From Gammaproteobacteria bacterium (GTDB lineage: Bacteria; Pseudomonadota; Gammaproteobacteria; Pseudomonadales; Azotimanducaceae): a stretch of DNA of 64,000 nt. This document shows, piece by piece, positions 9,500 through 18,053 of this stretch; the stretch's first letter is position 1; each line of letters begins with the position of its first letter. Where the stretch lies: NCBI GenBank assembly GCA_026706935.1, contig JAPOXV010000013.1, positions 1-64,000 on the forward strand, written 5' to 3'. The translations under genes and the position numbers were made by a program. The notes under the pieces were generated by a model. That model searched no databases. It worked only from the letters and a program-made list of their open reading frames with translations, and was not told the DNA's origin.

Positions 9500-10834
9500 A
9501 TGGCGTTAAACGAAAATTCTGCGATGCAGATGGATAAGACTCTGCATTGGCAAATCCTTGGCGCACTCGTGCTTGCCGCGATTTGCGGATTCATATTCGA
9601 ACCCAATACCGCGATTGGCGACGGGGTGCTCGACGTCTTCGACTTTGTTGGTGGGTTGTTCCTCAATGCACTGAAGATGATCGTCGTGCCACTCATCATT
9701 TCAACGATCATCCTCGGGATCGGCAACATGGCGAAGCAAGACTCGTTTGGGCGAGTCGGGGCTAAGACCGTGGGACTGTATCTATTGACGGGCATTCTGG
9801 CAGTCATCTCAGGCTTACTGTTTGTCAACATCATTCAACCTGGCGTCACCGATAACGCACCACAGTTGGTCGCGGGAATTGGGGATACGAGTGGTGTGAT
9901 GGAACGGGTAGAAGGTCGTACGGCAGGCGATCTAATCGCGATCATCGAGCGCGCGATTCCAGCAAACATCTTCCAAGCGGCATCTGAAACACAGTTGCTC
10001 GCGCTGATCTTCGTCGGCGTGGTCTTTGGCTATTTCATGTCCAAGTTAACCGGTTCGATCGCCGACACCATGACTAATTTCTGGACTGGCGTTCATGACG
10101 TGATGATCATGATCACGCTTTGGATCATGCGTTTTGCACCAGTTGGTGTTCTCGCGCTGGTCGGCGTCGTTGCGATCAGGAGCGGTTGGGATGCGTTTCA
10201 ACCCTTACTGACATTCGCCGTCACTGTGCTTCTCGCACTTGCCTTCCATTTCGTTGTGGTTTTACCTCTGCTGCTCAAATTCGTTGGCGGCGTTAACCCA
10301 ATTGCTTATTACGCGAAAGTATCACGCGCACAGCTGACCGCATTCTCAACCGCGTCATCCTCAGCGACATTGCCTGTCACGATTCGTAGTGCAGAAGACG
10401 CGGGTGTATCGAATCGAGTTACCGGTTTCGTTCTACCTCTAGGCGCGACTGTCAACATGGATGGAACCGCTCTTTATGAATGTGTGGTGGTGATCTTCAT
10501 CGCTCAGATTCTCGCTACGACCGCCGGTGTTGAGTTCACGCTAATGCAACAGTTGACCGTCGTGATTCTGGCATTACTGACGTCAATTGGCGTTGCCGGT
10601 GTACCCGCTGCTAGTTTGGTCGCAATTACGTTGATCCTAACCGCTGTCGGCTTACCAGTGGAATTCATCGGCATCGTGTTAGCGGTCGATCGAATCCTTG
10701 ATATGTGCCGAACGGCAGTGAACGTTACAAGCGACCTGTCAATTACCGCTATCATCGCGCAAAGCGAAGGTGACAAGCTTGATGCTGCGAATGATGACGC
10801 CGTGAGGGAGACTGAAGAATCGAGCCTCGCGTGA
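9500..10834 (+). CDS. Dicarboxylate/amino acid:cation symporter (GltP/DctA type)
   Basis: A 444-residue inner-membrane protein of the DAACS family, which takes up glutamate, aspartate or C4-dicarboxylates with Na+ or H+. The signature regions are present: the serine-rich re-entrant loop FSTASSSATLPVTI at about residues 280-293 and the NMDGTALYE motif shortly after. The N-terminal MIVVPLIISTIILGIGNM is also typical. About eight transmembrane helices plus two hairpins are expected. It stands alone on the plus strand with a 182-base leader. The substrate cannot be read from the sequence. Confidence 0.92.
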   Translation: MALNENSAMQMDKTLHWQILGALVLAAICGFIFEPNTAIGDGVLDVFDFVGGLFLNALKMIVVPLIISTIILGIGNMAKQDSFGRVGAKTVGLYLLTGILAVISGLLFVNIIQPGVTDNAPQLVAGIGDTSGVMERVEGRTAGDLIAIIERAIPANIFQAASETQLLALIFVGVVFGYFMSKLTGSIADTMTNFWTGVHDVMIMITLWIMRFAPVGVLALVGVVAIRSGWDAFQPLLTFAVTVLLALAFHFVVVLPLLLKFVGGVNPIAYYAKVSRAQLTAFSTASSSATLPVTIRSAEDAGVSNRVTGFVLPLGATVNMDGTALYECVVVIFIAQILATTAGVEFTLMQQLTVVILALLTSIGVAGVPAASLVAITLILTAVGLPVEFIGIVLAVDRILDMCRTAVNVTSDLSITAIIAQSEGDKLDAANDDAVRETEESSLA

Positions 10835-10870
10835 ATAGACCGACAATGTAAATGTAAACGACCAACTGTG

Positions 10871-10901
10871 CGCATCCGATGCATTAGAGGAATTGGATGC
10901 G
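10871..10901. terminator. Hairpin downstream of the symporter gene
   Basis: CGCATCC (10871-10877) pairs with GGATGCG (10895-10901), 36 bases after the symporter stop codon. The loop is long and there is no T-tract, so this is a weak terminator candidate. Confidence 0.25.
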
Positions 10902-11071
10902 TACAGGTCAGATTAACAGAAAACAGAGTACAGCGAAGGACACAATACGTGTGAACTCTAGAAGAATTAAGGTTTCAGTACACTAGCTACAATGCATTGA
11001 ACTTAACGAACTAAGTAAACTAACAGACGCCGAGATTAATCGTTCTGCATAGGCTTCGATTCCTAAATTAT

Positions 11072-11701
11072 CTAGCTTTCGCGTTCGCGTGACCACTTGA
11101 ACATCGACCTCAAGAGCTCCGAAGTCGAATAGTCCGATATGTCATCTTCTGAGGATCCTATTCCTTTCTGCTGACGTAGATGCCAGTGTTGAAAGTCCTC
11201 GTAGTCAGCGAGAACTCGTGCGGCCGCAACCTCTTCAAAGCCGCCAATCCCAGAGAACCAGTTTCTAACTTTTCTAACTGCGATCATGAAGTCTCCATCA
11301 TGGGCGTCAATATCACATCCTGCTAAATCTGATAGCGACTTCTGGTACTGATACCGTTGCTCTTCTAGTACCAATGTTCTTTTTTGTGCGAGTCGACCGC
11401 TGCCGAAGCGACGACACCCAATATCTAGTCCGAGTTCGAACGGCATGTTCATACGGTAAATCTCGCCTTCCTGTTTGGCCTTAAATCTACTTAGATCGTG
11501 AATAGCGAATCGAGAAGACTGGATCAGTTCAAGAATACGTTCCAATCGAGATTCACCTGAGTCGTTAGTTTCAGAGGAGATTCGTGGTCTGAGTCCGAAC
11601 CGTACTAAGGTAAAGAGAATTGCTTGTAGAAGCGGTTCGTATTCCTTGTCAAATGGGCAGTTTACGAACGCATTGCGTTCGAAGTTATTACTATGCGACA
11701 T
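11072..11701 (-). CDS. TIR-like/nucleotide-binding-fold hypothetical protein
   Basis: A 209-residue protein of a widespread uncharacterised family recognised by FVNCPFDKEYEPLLQAILF near the N-terminus, ERILELIQSSRFAIHDLSRF, and MPFELGLDIGCRRFG. This layout (strand, then loop, then an S/D-rich helix and a conserved glutamate in MPFELG) resembles a TIR or nucleoside-deoxyribosyltransferase-like Rossmann fold; that link is inference. TIR-like domains often act as NAD-cleaving effectors in phage defence. The gene follows a DUF2188 gene by 8 bases in an apparent two-gene operon and lies in an islet next to an orphan antitoxin. It appears full length. Confidence 0.6.
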   Translation of the reverse strand: MSHSNNFERNAFVNCPFDKEYEPLLQAILFTLVRFGLRPRISSETNDSGESRLERILELIQSSRFAIHDLSRFKAKQEGEIYRMNMPFELGLDIGCRRFGSGRLAQKRTLVLEEQRYQYQKSLSDLAGCDIDAHDGDFMIAVRKVRNWFSGIGGFEEVAAARVLADYEDFQHWHLRQQKGIGSSEDDISDYSTSELLRSMFKWSRERES

Positions 11702-11709
11702 GTTTTACA

Positions 11710-11934
11710 TTAGCCTGGTGGCGGATATCGGTCACGTCCATACGAGTTTCGTTCACGGATTCTTCCATCGCGTCCGTGCACCAACAGTTCCGTTCGTTGC
11801 TTTCTCGCAATCTCCCTAGCCGCAGATATTGCTTCAGCTTGCGTGTCAAAGCGACGCGTGACTCTTTCTGCACCGCCTTTTCGAATCGCCCACTTATTAC
11901 CTCGCGGTACGACATGTTGTCCCGTTCCAGACAT
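11710..11934 (-). CDS. DUF2188 domain protein
   Basis: A 74-residue protein matching DUF2188: VVPRGNKWAIRKGGAERVT, then FDTQAEAISAAREIARKQRT and LLVHGRDGRIRERNSYG. These small proteins bear strand-helix patterning and are often found in defence or mobile contexts, with no known function. The frame is open further upstream, but ATG at 11934 is chosen because a GGAG lies 9 bases before it and the conserved region begins there. It lies 8 bases upstream of the TIR-like gene, so the two are probably cotranscribed. Confidence 0.8.
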   Translation of the reverse strand: MSGTGQHVVPRGNKWAIRKGGAERVTRRFDTQAEAISAAREIARKQRTELLVHGRDGRIRERNSYGRDRYPPPG

Positions 11935-12243
11935 GGTCGTCATCTCCAAAATATGAGTTGCAAGTATAGGAACGACCGCGCTAACATGCAGATAAGAATG
12001 TGCGTTCAAGTAATAAAACGAGCAAGTGTGTTAGTCTCGAAATACTCTAGACACATCACTACCGAATTCAAGGTTGCGAATCTAAAGCTGATCCAGACTT
12101 GACGCACATTATTGAATGCATCAAGAACGACTCTCAATCTACAATCGGAGGCTAACAATAATCGAAAACGAGTGATTCGTCCTCGCCTTGCCATCCGATT
12201 ACATATACGATTTCTCGCCACTCGCTCATCTAGTAGGTGACCT

Positions 12244-12495
12244 TTGACGACAATCGAACTCCGTGGGATTGACAGTGAGCTAATAGATCGTCTGAAGCGA
12301 CGGGCTGCACTAAACAATCGCTCTCTAGAAGATGAGATACGTTGCGTACTCGAACGATCGGTGGCAGATGATTTCGATGAAAAACGTGCTGCATTCCTAA
12401 TCACTTCCGATCGCCTTCGAAGGATGACTCATGGAAAGAAACAAACGCCCTCAGAAGATTTAATCAGGGAAGATCGCGACCACGATCATCGATGA
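12244..12495 (+). CDS. Orphan FitA/VapB-type antitoxin
   Basis: An 83-residue RHH antitoxin starting at TTG: TTIELRGIDSELIDRLKRR, then AALNNRSLEDEIRCVLERS, the FitA pattern. It would be expected to precede a PIN toxin. Its stop codon overlaps an ATG in the classical ATGA arrangement (12492-12495), but the frame that follows ends after 14 codons at 12536 and shows no PIN motif. The toxin seems to have been lost or replaced. An imperfect palindrome (TCATCT-AGT-AGGTGA, 12226-12240) lies just upstream of the start and could be an operator. Confidence 0.75.
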   Translation: MTTIELRGIDSELIDRLKRRAALNNRSLEDEIRCVLERSVADDFDEKRAAFLITSDRLRRMTHGKKQTPSEDLIREDRDHDHR

Positions 12496-12705
12496 GGATC
12501 GAATTGGATTTTCTTCGGTCGCCGGTTGAGATTTAGTCTAGACTGATCGAACGGATTGACGGTATAGTAGCTAATACTCGTTAGCACCTCTCACGACGTG
12601 TGACGAAGGTCGACCTTATTTAACTATATGTGCACCCACAATACCGCTAAGTTAGTAACGCCCAGCAATTTTCGAATCCCGACAATCACTCTCGTGCTTT
12701 ACCGG

Positions 12706-13272
12706 CTATTGCGACCGGGTGTACGTCCTGTGAAAGCTCCTTCGATCCGGACCTGCTCTGATGGAGATGTCTACTAATAAAGTTTCACCATTAGAACCTA
12801 ACTGATATCGTTCGATACCTGACGTATGACTAACGACAGATTTGACGACTAGCCGTGATTGCTCCCAGCCCGCGTCGACTTTCCATTCTGCACGTGTCTG
12901 TAGACCCCAAATCAAGTCTCGATGTTGCCCGTCGCCATAGGAAATACCGATCGAACTGCTGTCTTGGTCGATTGACAAACGGTCTGCTGCTATCACAGGA
13001 AAATCTTGCGTCGCGTAAATGATCGACCCGAAAGAATCGGAACGCTTGCCTCCTATCTCAGCGGCTTTCAGCCGCTGTAGAGCTGCCTCATTGTCAGGTG
13101 GCGCATCGCTTCGCGCCTCATCCAGTACCCACACTCCAGAGAGATCGACGCCGAATGGAACCACCGAACTTAGTGAGCTTGTTGCAGGACCGCAGCTGAC
13201 GACCCACATCGCCGAAATCGCGATGGAGGTCACGAGCGCAACGCTCTTGAATCGTGGAACTACATTCGGCAA
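12706..13272 (-). CDS. Putative lipoprotein of unknown function
   Basis: A 188-residue exported protein. The N-terminus has a basic region, a hydrophobic stretch (ALVTSIAISAMWVV) and the lipobox-like VVSCGP, so lipidation at the cysteine near residue 27 is likely. The mature part begins with DLSGVWVLDEARSD, a pattern seen in small beta-rich lipocalin-like periplasmic proteins that open with a G-x-W-x-L-D motif. No enzyme motif is seen. It lies 33 bases downstream of the MacB-like permease on the same strand, so it may belong to the export operon. Confidence 0.6.
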   Translation of the reverse strand: MPNVVPRFKSVALVTSIAISAMWVVSCGPATSSLSSVVPFGVDLSGVWVLDEARSDAPPDNEAALQRLKAAEIGGKRSDSFGSIIYATQDFPVIAADRLSIDQDSSSIGISYGDGQHRDLIWGLQTRAEWKVDAGWEQSRLVVKSVVSHTSGIERYQLGSNGETLLVDISIRAGPDRRSFHRTYTRSQ

Positions 13273-13305
13273 TGCAACGTCTCTTCGACTGTTCTAACTA
13301 TGGTG

Positions 13306-14544
13306 CTATTCGGTTCGTAATGCTTCGATCGGATCCTTATTCGCCGCGCTCCGGGCTGGATAAAAACCGAAGAAGATGCCAATGACACCCGAGAACACGA
13401 CCGCCATCATCAGCACCCACCATTGGAAGTAGATCGGCCAACCGGCAAGGTACGACGAACCAGTGCTAACGAGGATTGCCAGTAAGATCCCAAGAATACC
13501 GCCAGCGATACAAAGCGCAATCGCTTCAACAAGAAACTGTTGCATGATGTCAGTGTTTCTTGCACCAACGGCCATCCGAAGCCCAATTTCGCGCGTTCTT
13601 TCTGTCACTGAAACCAACATGATGTTCATGATGCCGATACCGCCTACGATCAACGACACGGCTGCGATCACGGAGAGCAACGAGTTGAAGGTATTTTGTT
13701 GTTCTAACCGGGACTCGATCCATTCGGACATATTGTTAACGGAAAAGGCTTCCCGCTCTGGGTCAATTCGATGTCGCGCATGCAGCAGCTTCTTAATTTC
13801 TTCTTCAACGTACAACATATCGTCTTCATTCTCGACCGAGATATAGATGCCCTCGACCGCGTTTCCTGCCACACCTTGCCGTCCTAGCAGTCGCGTTCGA
13901 GCCGTTTTGAGTGGTATCAACACTACGCTATCCTGGTCAAACGATGTGGATCCCGGGGCCATTCCTTTTGACGCGAGAAGTCCAACAACCGTGAATTGCA
14001 CGTTTTGGACTCGAATCGTCTGGCCGAGTACCTGCCCTTCGCCAAAGAGTTCGGTTGCTGTGGTGGTGCCGATTAAGGCAACACGTGACCCTCGGCTCAA
14101 CTCTGTGGGTTCAAATAGTCGGCCTTCATTGACACCCCAGTTACGTACGACTAGAAAATCCTCGTCGATACCGTACACAGACGAGTTCCAATTTCGATTC
14201 CCTACGACGACTTGCGCGTATCCACGCATTGTCGGCGCCGCCGCAACGATCTCCGGAATTTCGCGCTTGATCGCGTCCGAGTCGTCTTCAGTCAGCACTG
14301 CATTCGCTCCCGCCGCGCTTCTTACGCCGCCACGACCACGCCAACTCCCCGCATACACCATCATGAGATTGCTACCCATCTCGCGCATTTGTCGATCTAT
14401 ATCGTGTTGGGCACCCGCGGTTACCGTCATCATCGTAATCACGCAAGCAACGCCGATCATGATGCCAAGAATCGTTAAAAAGCTGCGCATCTTGTGGACG
14501 CGAATCGAGCTCCACGCTACACGAAGTAGCTCAATGACATCCAT
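13306..14544 (-). CDS. MacB-like ABC transporter permease (FtsX fold)
   Basis: A 412-residue permease of the MacB/FtsX type. The first helix (KMRSFLTILGIMIGVACVITMMT) leads into a large periplasmic MacB core domain (about residues 45-280). Three further helices follow, with VGGIGIMNIMLVSVTERTRE, the hallmark of the family, at about residue 300. It ends with GFYPARSAANKDPIEALR, also typical. It lies 2 bases after the ATPase gene, so ATPase and permease are co-translated. MacAB systems move peptides, lipoproteins, toxins or macrolides from the periplasm through an outer-membrane channel; that channel is not encoded here. Confidence 0.92.
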   Translation of the reverse strand: MDVIELLRVAWSSIRVHKMRSFLTILGIMIGVACVITMMTVTAGAQHDIDRQMREMGSNLMMVYAGSWRGRGGVRSAAGANAVLTEDDSDAIKREIPEIVAAAPTMRGYAQVVVGNRNWNSSVYGIDEDFLVVRNWGVNEGRLFEPTELSRGSRVALIGTTTATELFGEGQVLGQTIRVQNVQFTVVGLLASKGMAPGSTSFDQDSVVLIPLKTARTRLLGRQGVAGNAVEGIYISVENEDDMLYVEEEIKKLLHARHRIDPEREAFSVNNMSEWIESRLEQQNTFNSLLSVIAAVSLIVGGIGIMNIMLVSVTERTREIGLRMAVGARNTDIMQQFLVEAIALCIAGGILGILLAILVSTGSSYLAGWPIYFQWWVLMMAVVFSGVIGIFFGFYPARSAANKDPIEALRTE

Positions 14545-14546
14545 TC

Positions 14547-15245
14547 CTATGCTGCCTCCGCCTTCAGTTGCTCAACACCTGTGATCTTGCCGTCCAAAAA
14601 TCTGATCATTTGGTGGGCGTGAGCGGCGATCAGATATTCGTGAGTGACAAGCACGATCGTCAATCCTGATTGGTTCAGATCGTCGAAGATATCCATGATC
14701 TCCTCACCGGTGTGTGTATCCAGCGCACCGGTAGGCTCGTCTGCAAGCAGGATCGCAGGTTCATTGACCAATGCTCGCGCGATCGCGACGCGCTGTTGTT
14801 GGCCACCGGACAATTGCGTCGGATGGTGACCGACGCGATCTTTCAGACCGACACGTTCCAGCGCCGCATGTGCTCGCTCACGTCGCTCATGGCGTTTCAC
14901 GCCAGCATATAGCAATGGCAACGCAACGTTGTCCAACGCTGATGTGCGACCGAGGAGATTAAACTGTTGGAATACGAAACCAATCTTCTTGTTCCTTACG
15001 CCGGCCAGCTCGTTTCTGGACATCTGACTGACTTCCTCGCCATCAATCCATAGATCGCCGGTATCTGGCGTGTCCAAGCAACCTACGATGTTCATAAAGG
15101 TGGATTTACCAGAACCTGACGGACCCATCACGGCTGCGTAATCGCCGCGCGCCATCGTAATCGAAACGTCGTCCAGTGCGTGTACTTCCTCGTCGCCTAA
15201 GACATACGTCTTACTTAGGTTTTTGCAGTTAATAATGTCCTTCAT
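14547..15245 (-). CDS. MacB/LolD-type ABC transporter ATPase
   Basis: A 232-residue ATP-binding subunit with all standard motifs: Walker A GPSGSGKST, Q-loop FVFQQFNL, signature LSGGQQQRVAIARAL, Walker B ILLADEPTGALD and the H-loop LVTHE. The separate ATPase and permease genes, with TAATG coupling from the adaptor gene upstream, are the usual arrangement for MacAB-like exporters in which the MacB polypeptide is split. It powers the permease encoded directly downstream. Confidence 0.95.
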   Translation of the reverse strand: MKDIINCKNLSKTYVLGDEEVHALDDVSITMARGDYAAVMGPSGSGKSTFMNIVGCLDTPDTGDLWIDGEEVSQMSRNELAGVRNKKIGFVFQQFNLLGRTSALDNVALPLLYAGVKRHERRERAHAALERVGLKDRVGHHPTQLSGGQQQRVAIARALVNEPAILLADEPTGALDTHTGEEIMDIFDDLNQSGLTIVLVTHEYLIAAHAHQMIRFLDGKITGVEQLKAEAA

Positions 15246-16753
15246 TACGAAGTCACTCGTTTCGCTCGGACGATCACCATGTCGCCTTCCTCTAGTCCAG
15301 AGACGACTTCCGCCATGTTATCGTCTTGCAGTCCGATCATGATGGTCTTTCGTTCTTCCTCACCTGTCTCCGTCAGGACATATACCGACTGACGATTACC
15401 GCCGCGCATCGCGTTCATTTCTTCAAACTTCGCTCGTTGTTCCGGTTCGAGAATTTCTGCGATTTCTACATTCACTTCGTTGAAGAGGCGCATCATCCGT
15501 TGGCGCATGTCTCCCCCGCCGCCCGGACCACCACGGCCACCGCCACCGGCGAACATCGCTTGCATACGTTGCATCGATGACTGATAGATATCCGCGACCT
15601 TCGACTTTTGATCATCGGTGAGATTAAGTTGCTCTGAGAGTTGTTCGGCACGCTGTTCCGGCGTCATGAACCCACCACCGCCTCCTGGTCTTCCACCACC
15701 TGGTCCACCGCCACCACCGGAAGGTCCTGAGGTGGATTGGGGTTCGGGTTGACTACCGCGCGGCGCGTAGGTCAGTGCCGAGTTCGGGACAGTAAGCACG
15801 TTTTGACGGCTACCGAGTACCATGTCGACAGTCGCGGTCATACCCGGAAATAACGACAAATCGTCGTTCCGGGCAGTCACGATGACTTTGTATGTAACGA
15901 CGCTCTGGTTCTCTGTTGGTGACTTCCGTATCTGTGACACGCGTCCAACAAAATCTCGATTGGGATAAGCATCTACAGTGAAACGCGCCGGTAGACCTTC
16001 GCGTAAGCGTCCGACGTCTGCTTCATCAACGCTCGCTTCAACCTTCATTTCGTGGAGATCGTGGGCGATCACAAAAAGCTCCGGCGCTGAGAAACTCGCG
16101 GCGACCGTCTGCCCGATCTCTACCGCACGATTGATGACGGTACCTGAGATCGGTGCACGAATGAAAGTTCGTTCGAGGTCAAGTTTCGCCTGAGCCAGAG
16201 CTGCTTCCGATTGGGTGAGTCCTGCGTGAGAGTTCGTAACGGATGCATTGGCTATCTCAACAGCAGCGATCGCCTGGTCGAGTGCGTTTTTGTCGGTTTC
16301 GAGTTCGGAAACGGAGACGTGCCCTTCCAAAGACAGTTCCTCTCGACGCGAAAGCTCGCGTTGCGCACGCTTCAGATTACTCCGAGCTCGCGTGAGTTCC
16401 GCATTGCGACTCTGGATGTTCGCATTCGCCACTTCAACGTCAGCTTCGCGCTGCAGAAGTCGCGCTTCAAACGTTCGCGGATCGAGGCGTGCAATGACCT
16501 GGCCCTGCTCAACGGTGTCGTTGAAATCGACCAATAACTCTGAGATCTGACCTGAAACTTCAGTACCGACAATCACTGTGTTTACCGGTTCGAGCGCACC
16601 GGTTGCATTGACGACGCTCTCAACATCGCCAAGCTCGATGGCTTTCTGTTCGTATTGGAATGAGTCGCCGTTGTCGCGCATGGCATAGACAGTACCGACC
16701 GCAATGCCGCCCAAGACGACGAGGCTGACAACTATCAGCCAAACCTTTTTCAT
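15245..16753 (-). CDS. MacA-like periplasmic adaptor with Spy/CpxP-like insertion
   Basis: A 502-residue membrane-fusion protein, about 100 residues longer than usual. An N-terminal membrane anchor (residues ~1-25) is followed by the barrel-sandwich hybrid (VGTEVSGQISELLVDFND), an alpha-helical hairpin (~100-190), the second lipoyl half (TFIRAPISGTVINRAV) and the beta-barrel. After VLTVPNSALTYAPR comes an insertion: a glycine-rich linker, then from M363 a helical region with LTDDQK at 378-383 and a second glycine-rich stretch, then IAEILEPEQRAKFEEM. The LTxxQ-type motifs resemble Spy/CpxP periplasmic chaperones. The adaptor fold then resumes with QSVYVLTETGEEERKTI. It is first in the operon. 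Confidence 0.88.
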   Translation of the reverse strand: MKKVWLIVVSLVVLGGIAVGTVYAMRDNGDSFQYEQKAIELGDVESVVNATGALEPVNTVIVGTEVSGQISELLVDFNDTVEQGQVIARLDPRTFEARLLQREADVEVANANIQSRNAELTRARSNLKRAQRELSRREELSLEGHVSVSELETDKNALDQAIAAVEIANASVTNSHAGLTQSEAALAQAKLDLERTFIRAPISGTVINRAVEIGQTVAASFSAPELFVIAHDLHEMKVEASVDEADVGRLREGLPARFTVDAYPNRDFVGRVSQIRKSPTENQSVVTYKVIVTARNDDLSLFPGMTATVDMVLGSRQNVLTVPNSALTYAPRGSQPEPQSTSGPSGGGGGPGGGRPGGGGGFMTPEQRAEQLSEQLNLTDDQKSKVADIYQSSMQRMQAMFAGGGGRGGPGGGGDMRQRMMRLFNEVNVEIAEILEPEQRAKFEEMNAMRGGNRQSVYVLTETGEEERKTIMIGLQDDNMAEVVSGLEEGDMVIVRAKRVTS

Positions 16754-16872
16754 AGGCAGAAAATCGATGAATTCGCTTTGTGTTACGCATTTTAAGAAGA
16801 ATCACGTCGCATAAAATGCGGGAATCCCGTACCGTATACCTTGACTTAACGCGTCTAACAAGGCTCTCGAAG

Positions 16873-18030
16873 ATGAAATACAACGTCATTTCTGCCGACT
16901 GCCACATCGACTTTCCCTGGCTACCCGAAGATCTGTTTCAAACTCGTTGTTCGGAAGCTCTACGCGATCGCATGCCCTACGTCGAGGAGACCTCTTCGGG
17001 ACGCTTTTGGACGTCCAAAAATGGTGCACGATTCGGCCTGCAAAACGGTATGGGGTCGGCGGGTAGACGGTACGTGCCAGGCGAGATTCATCGGTCCGAC
17101 CGCATGGCCGCGCAAGGGTTATACGAAGACGGTGAAAAAGGTATACCGCGCCTCACAGACCCCGATCTTCGACTAAAAGACCAAGAACGTGACGGTATCC
17201 AAGCGGAGGTGCTCTATGGCGTTCTGGGTGCATCCATGCGACTGCAAGACGATGAAGCCGCCATTGAGCTCGTGCGCATCTATAACGAATGGTTGGCGGA
17301 TTTCTGCGAGTGCCACCCAGACCGATATGCGGGAATCGCGAGCATTACCGGCGCGTCAATCGAAGCGGCCGTCGCCGAAGTAGAGCGCGTCGCTGCTCGA
17401 GGCGCAGTTCGCGGCATTGAAGTCGCGATCACACATGACATACTGCCACTTTTTCACCCTGACTGGGAACCGCTGTGGGCGGCGATTGAGCACGCCCGGT
17501 TACCGATGCACTTCCATACCATCGGCCCGAAAATGAACTACGATTATGCCACGCTCGGTCCGTTACAGCGGCGCCAGGCATTCGCAGTTCATATCACCGG
17601 GTTCCAGCTCGCGATGGCGACCGTCCTTATGGAAGTTGTCTATGGCGGCGTACTCGAAGCACATCCAGACCTGAAGATCGTCATCGGCGAAGCCGGTATC
17701 GGCTGGATCCCCTACCTCCTTGAGCATATGGACTTAGAGTGGGAGGATCAGTTTGCGGATTTGACGTTGACGATGAAACCTTCCGCCTACTGGCATCGCC
17801 AATGCTATGCCACCTATCAGAGCGATCCAGTGGGACTGCGCTTACTGGACATTCTCGGTGAGGACAACGTCATGTGGGGGAGCGACTTTCCGCACCCAGA
17901 CGGCGTCTGGCCAGACTCTCAGGAATTTATCGAACGAGAATTTGAAGGCGTTCCTGACGCGGTAAAACGCAAAGTAATATGCGACAACGCGGCTAATCTA
18001 TACGGTTTCTCAGCTTTCGCGGATAACTAA
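16873..18030 (+). CDS. Amidohydrolase (metal-dependent hydrolase, TIM barrel)
   Basis: A 385-residue protein of the amidohydrolase-2 family. Landmarks are ISADCHIDFPWLPEDLF at the N-terminus, PLFHPDWEPLWAAIE with LPMHFHTIGP around the second metal region, the central GEAGIGWIPYLLEHMD, and NVMWGSDFPHPDGVWPDS near the end with the conserved aspartate. The second position of the usual HxH near the N-terminus is aspartate (CHID), as in many members of this branch. Such enzymes hydrolyse or decarboxylate aromatic or lactone-type acids. ATG at 16873 is preferred over an earlier in-frame start because the motif begins there. It is divergent from the MacA-like gene. Confidence 0.85.
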   Translation: MKYNVISADCHIDFPWLPEDLFQTRCSEALRDRMPYVEETSSGRFWTSKNGARFGLQNGMGSAGRRYVPGEIHRSDRMAAQGLYEDGEKGIPRLTDPDLRLKDQERDGIQAEVLYGVLGASMRLQDDEAAIELVRIYNEWLADFCECHPDRYAGIASITGASIEAAVAEVERVAARGAVRGIEVAITHDILPLFHPDWEPLWAAIEHARLPMHFHTIGPKMNYDYATLGPLQRRQAFAVHITGFQLAMATVLMEVVYGGVLEAHPDLKIVIGEAGIGWIPYLLEHMDLEWEDQFADLTLTMKPSAYWHRQCYATYQSDPVGLRLLDILGEDNVMWGSDFPHPDGVWPDSQEFIEREFEGVPDAVKRKVICDNAANLYGFSAFADN

Positions 18031-18037
18031 CGAGGAA

Positions 18038-18053
18038 CAGGCTATGCAGCCTG
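18038..18053. terminator. Small hairpin between convergent genes
   Basis: CAGGCT-ATGC-AGCCTG is a perfect 6-base stem with a 4-base loop. It lies between the convergent amidohydrolase and ABC exporter genes and overlaps the end of the latter. No T-tract follows. Confidence 0.3.

Noticed and set aside
11620-12102. A 160-codon plus-strand frame across the TIR-like and DUF2188 genes
   Set aside because: Both antisense genes show family motifs and tight operon spacing; this frame shows none.
13847-14584. A 245-codon open frame on the plus strand opposite the MacB-like permease
   Set aside because: It is antisense to a well-supported gene, rich in P, S and R, and shows no domain; it is a composition shadow.
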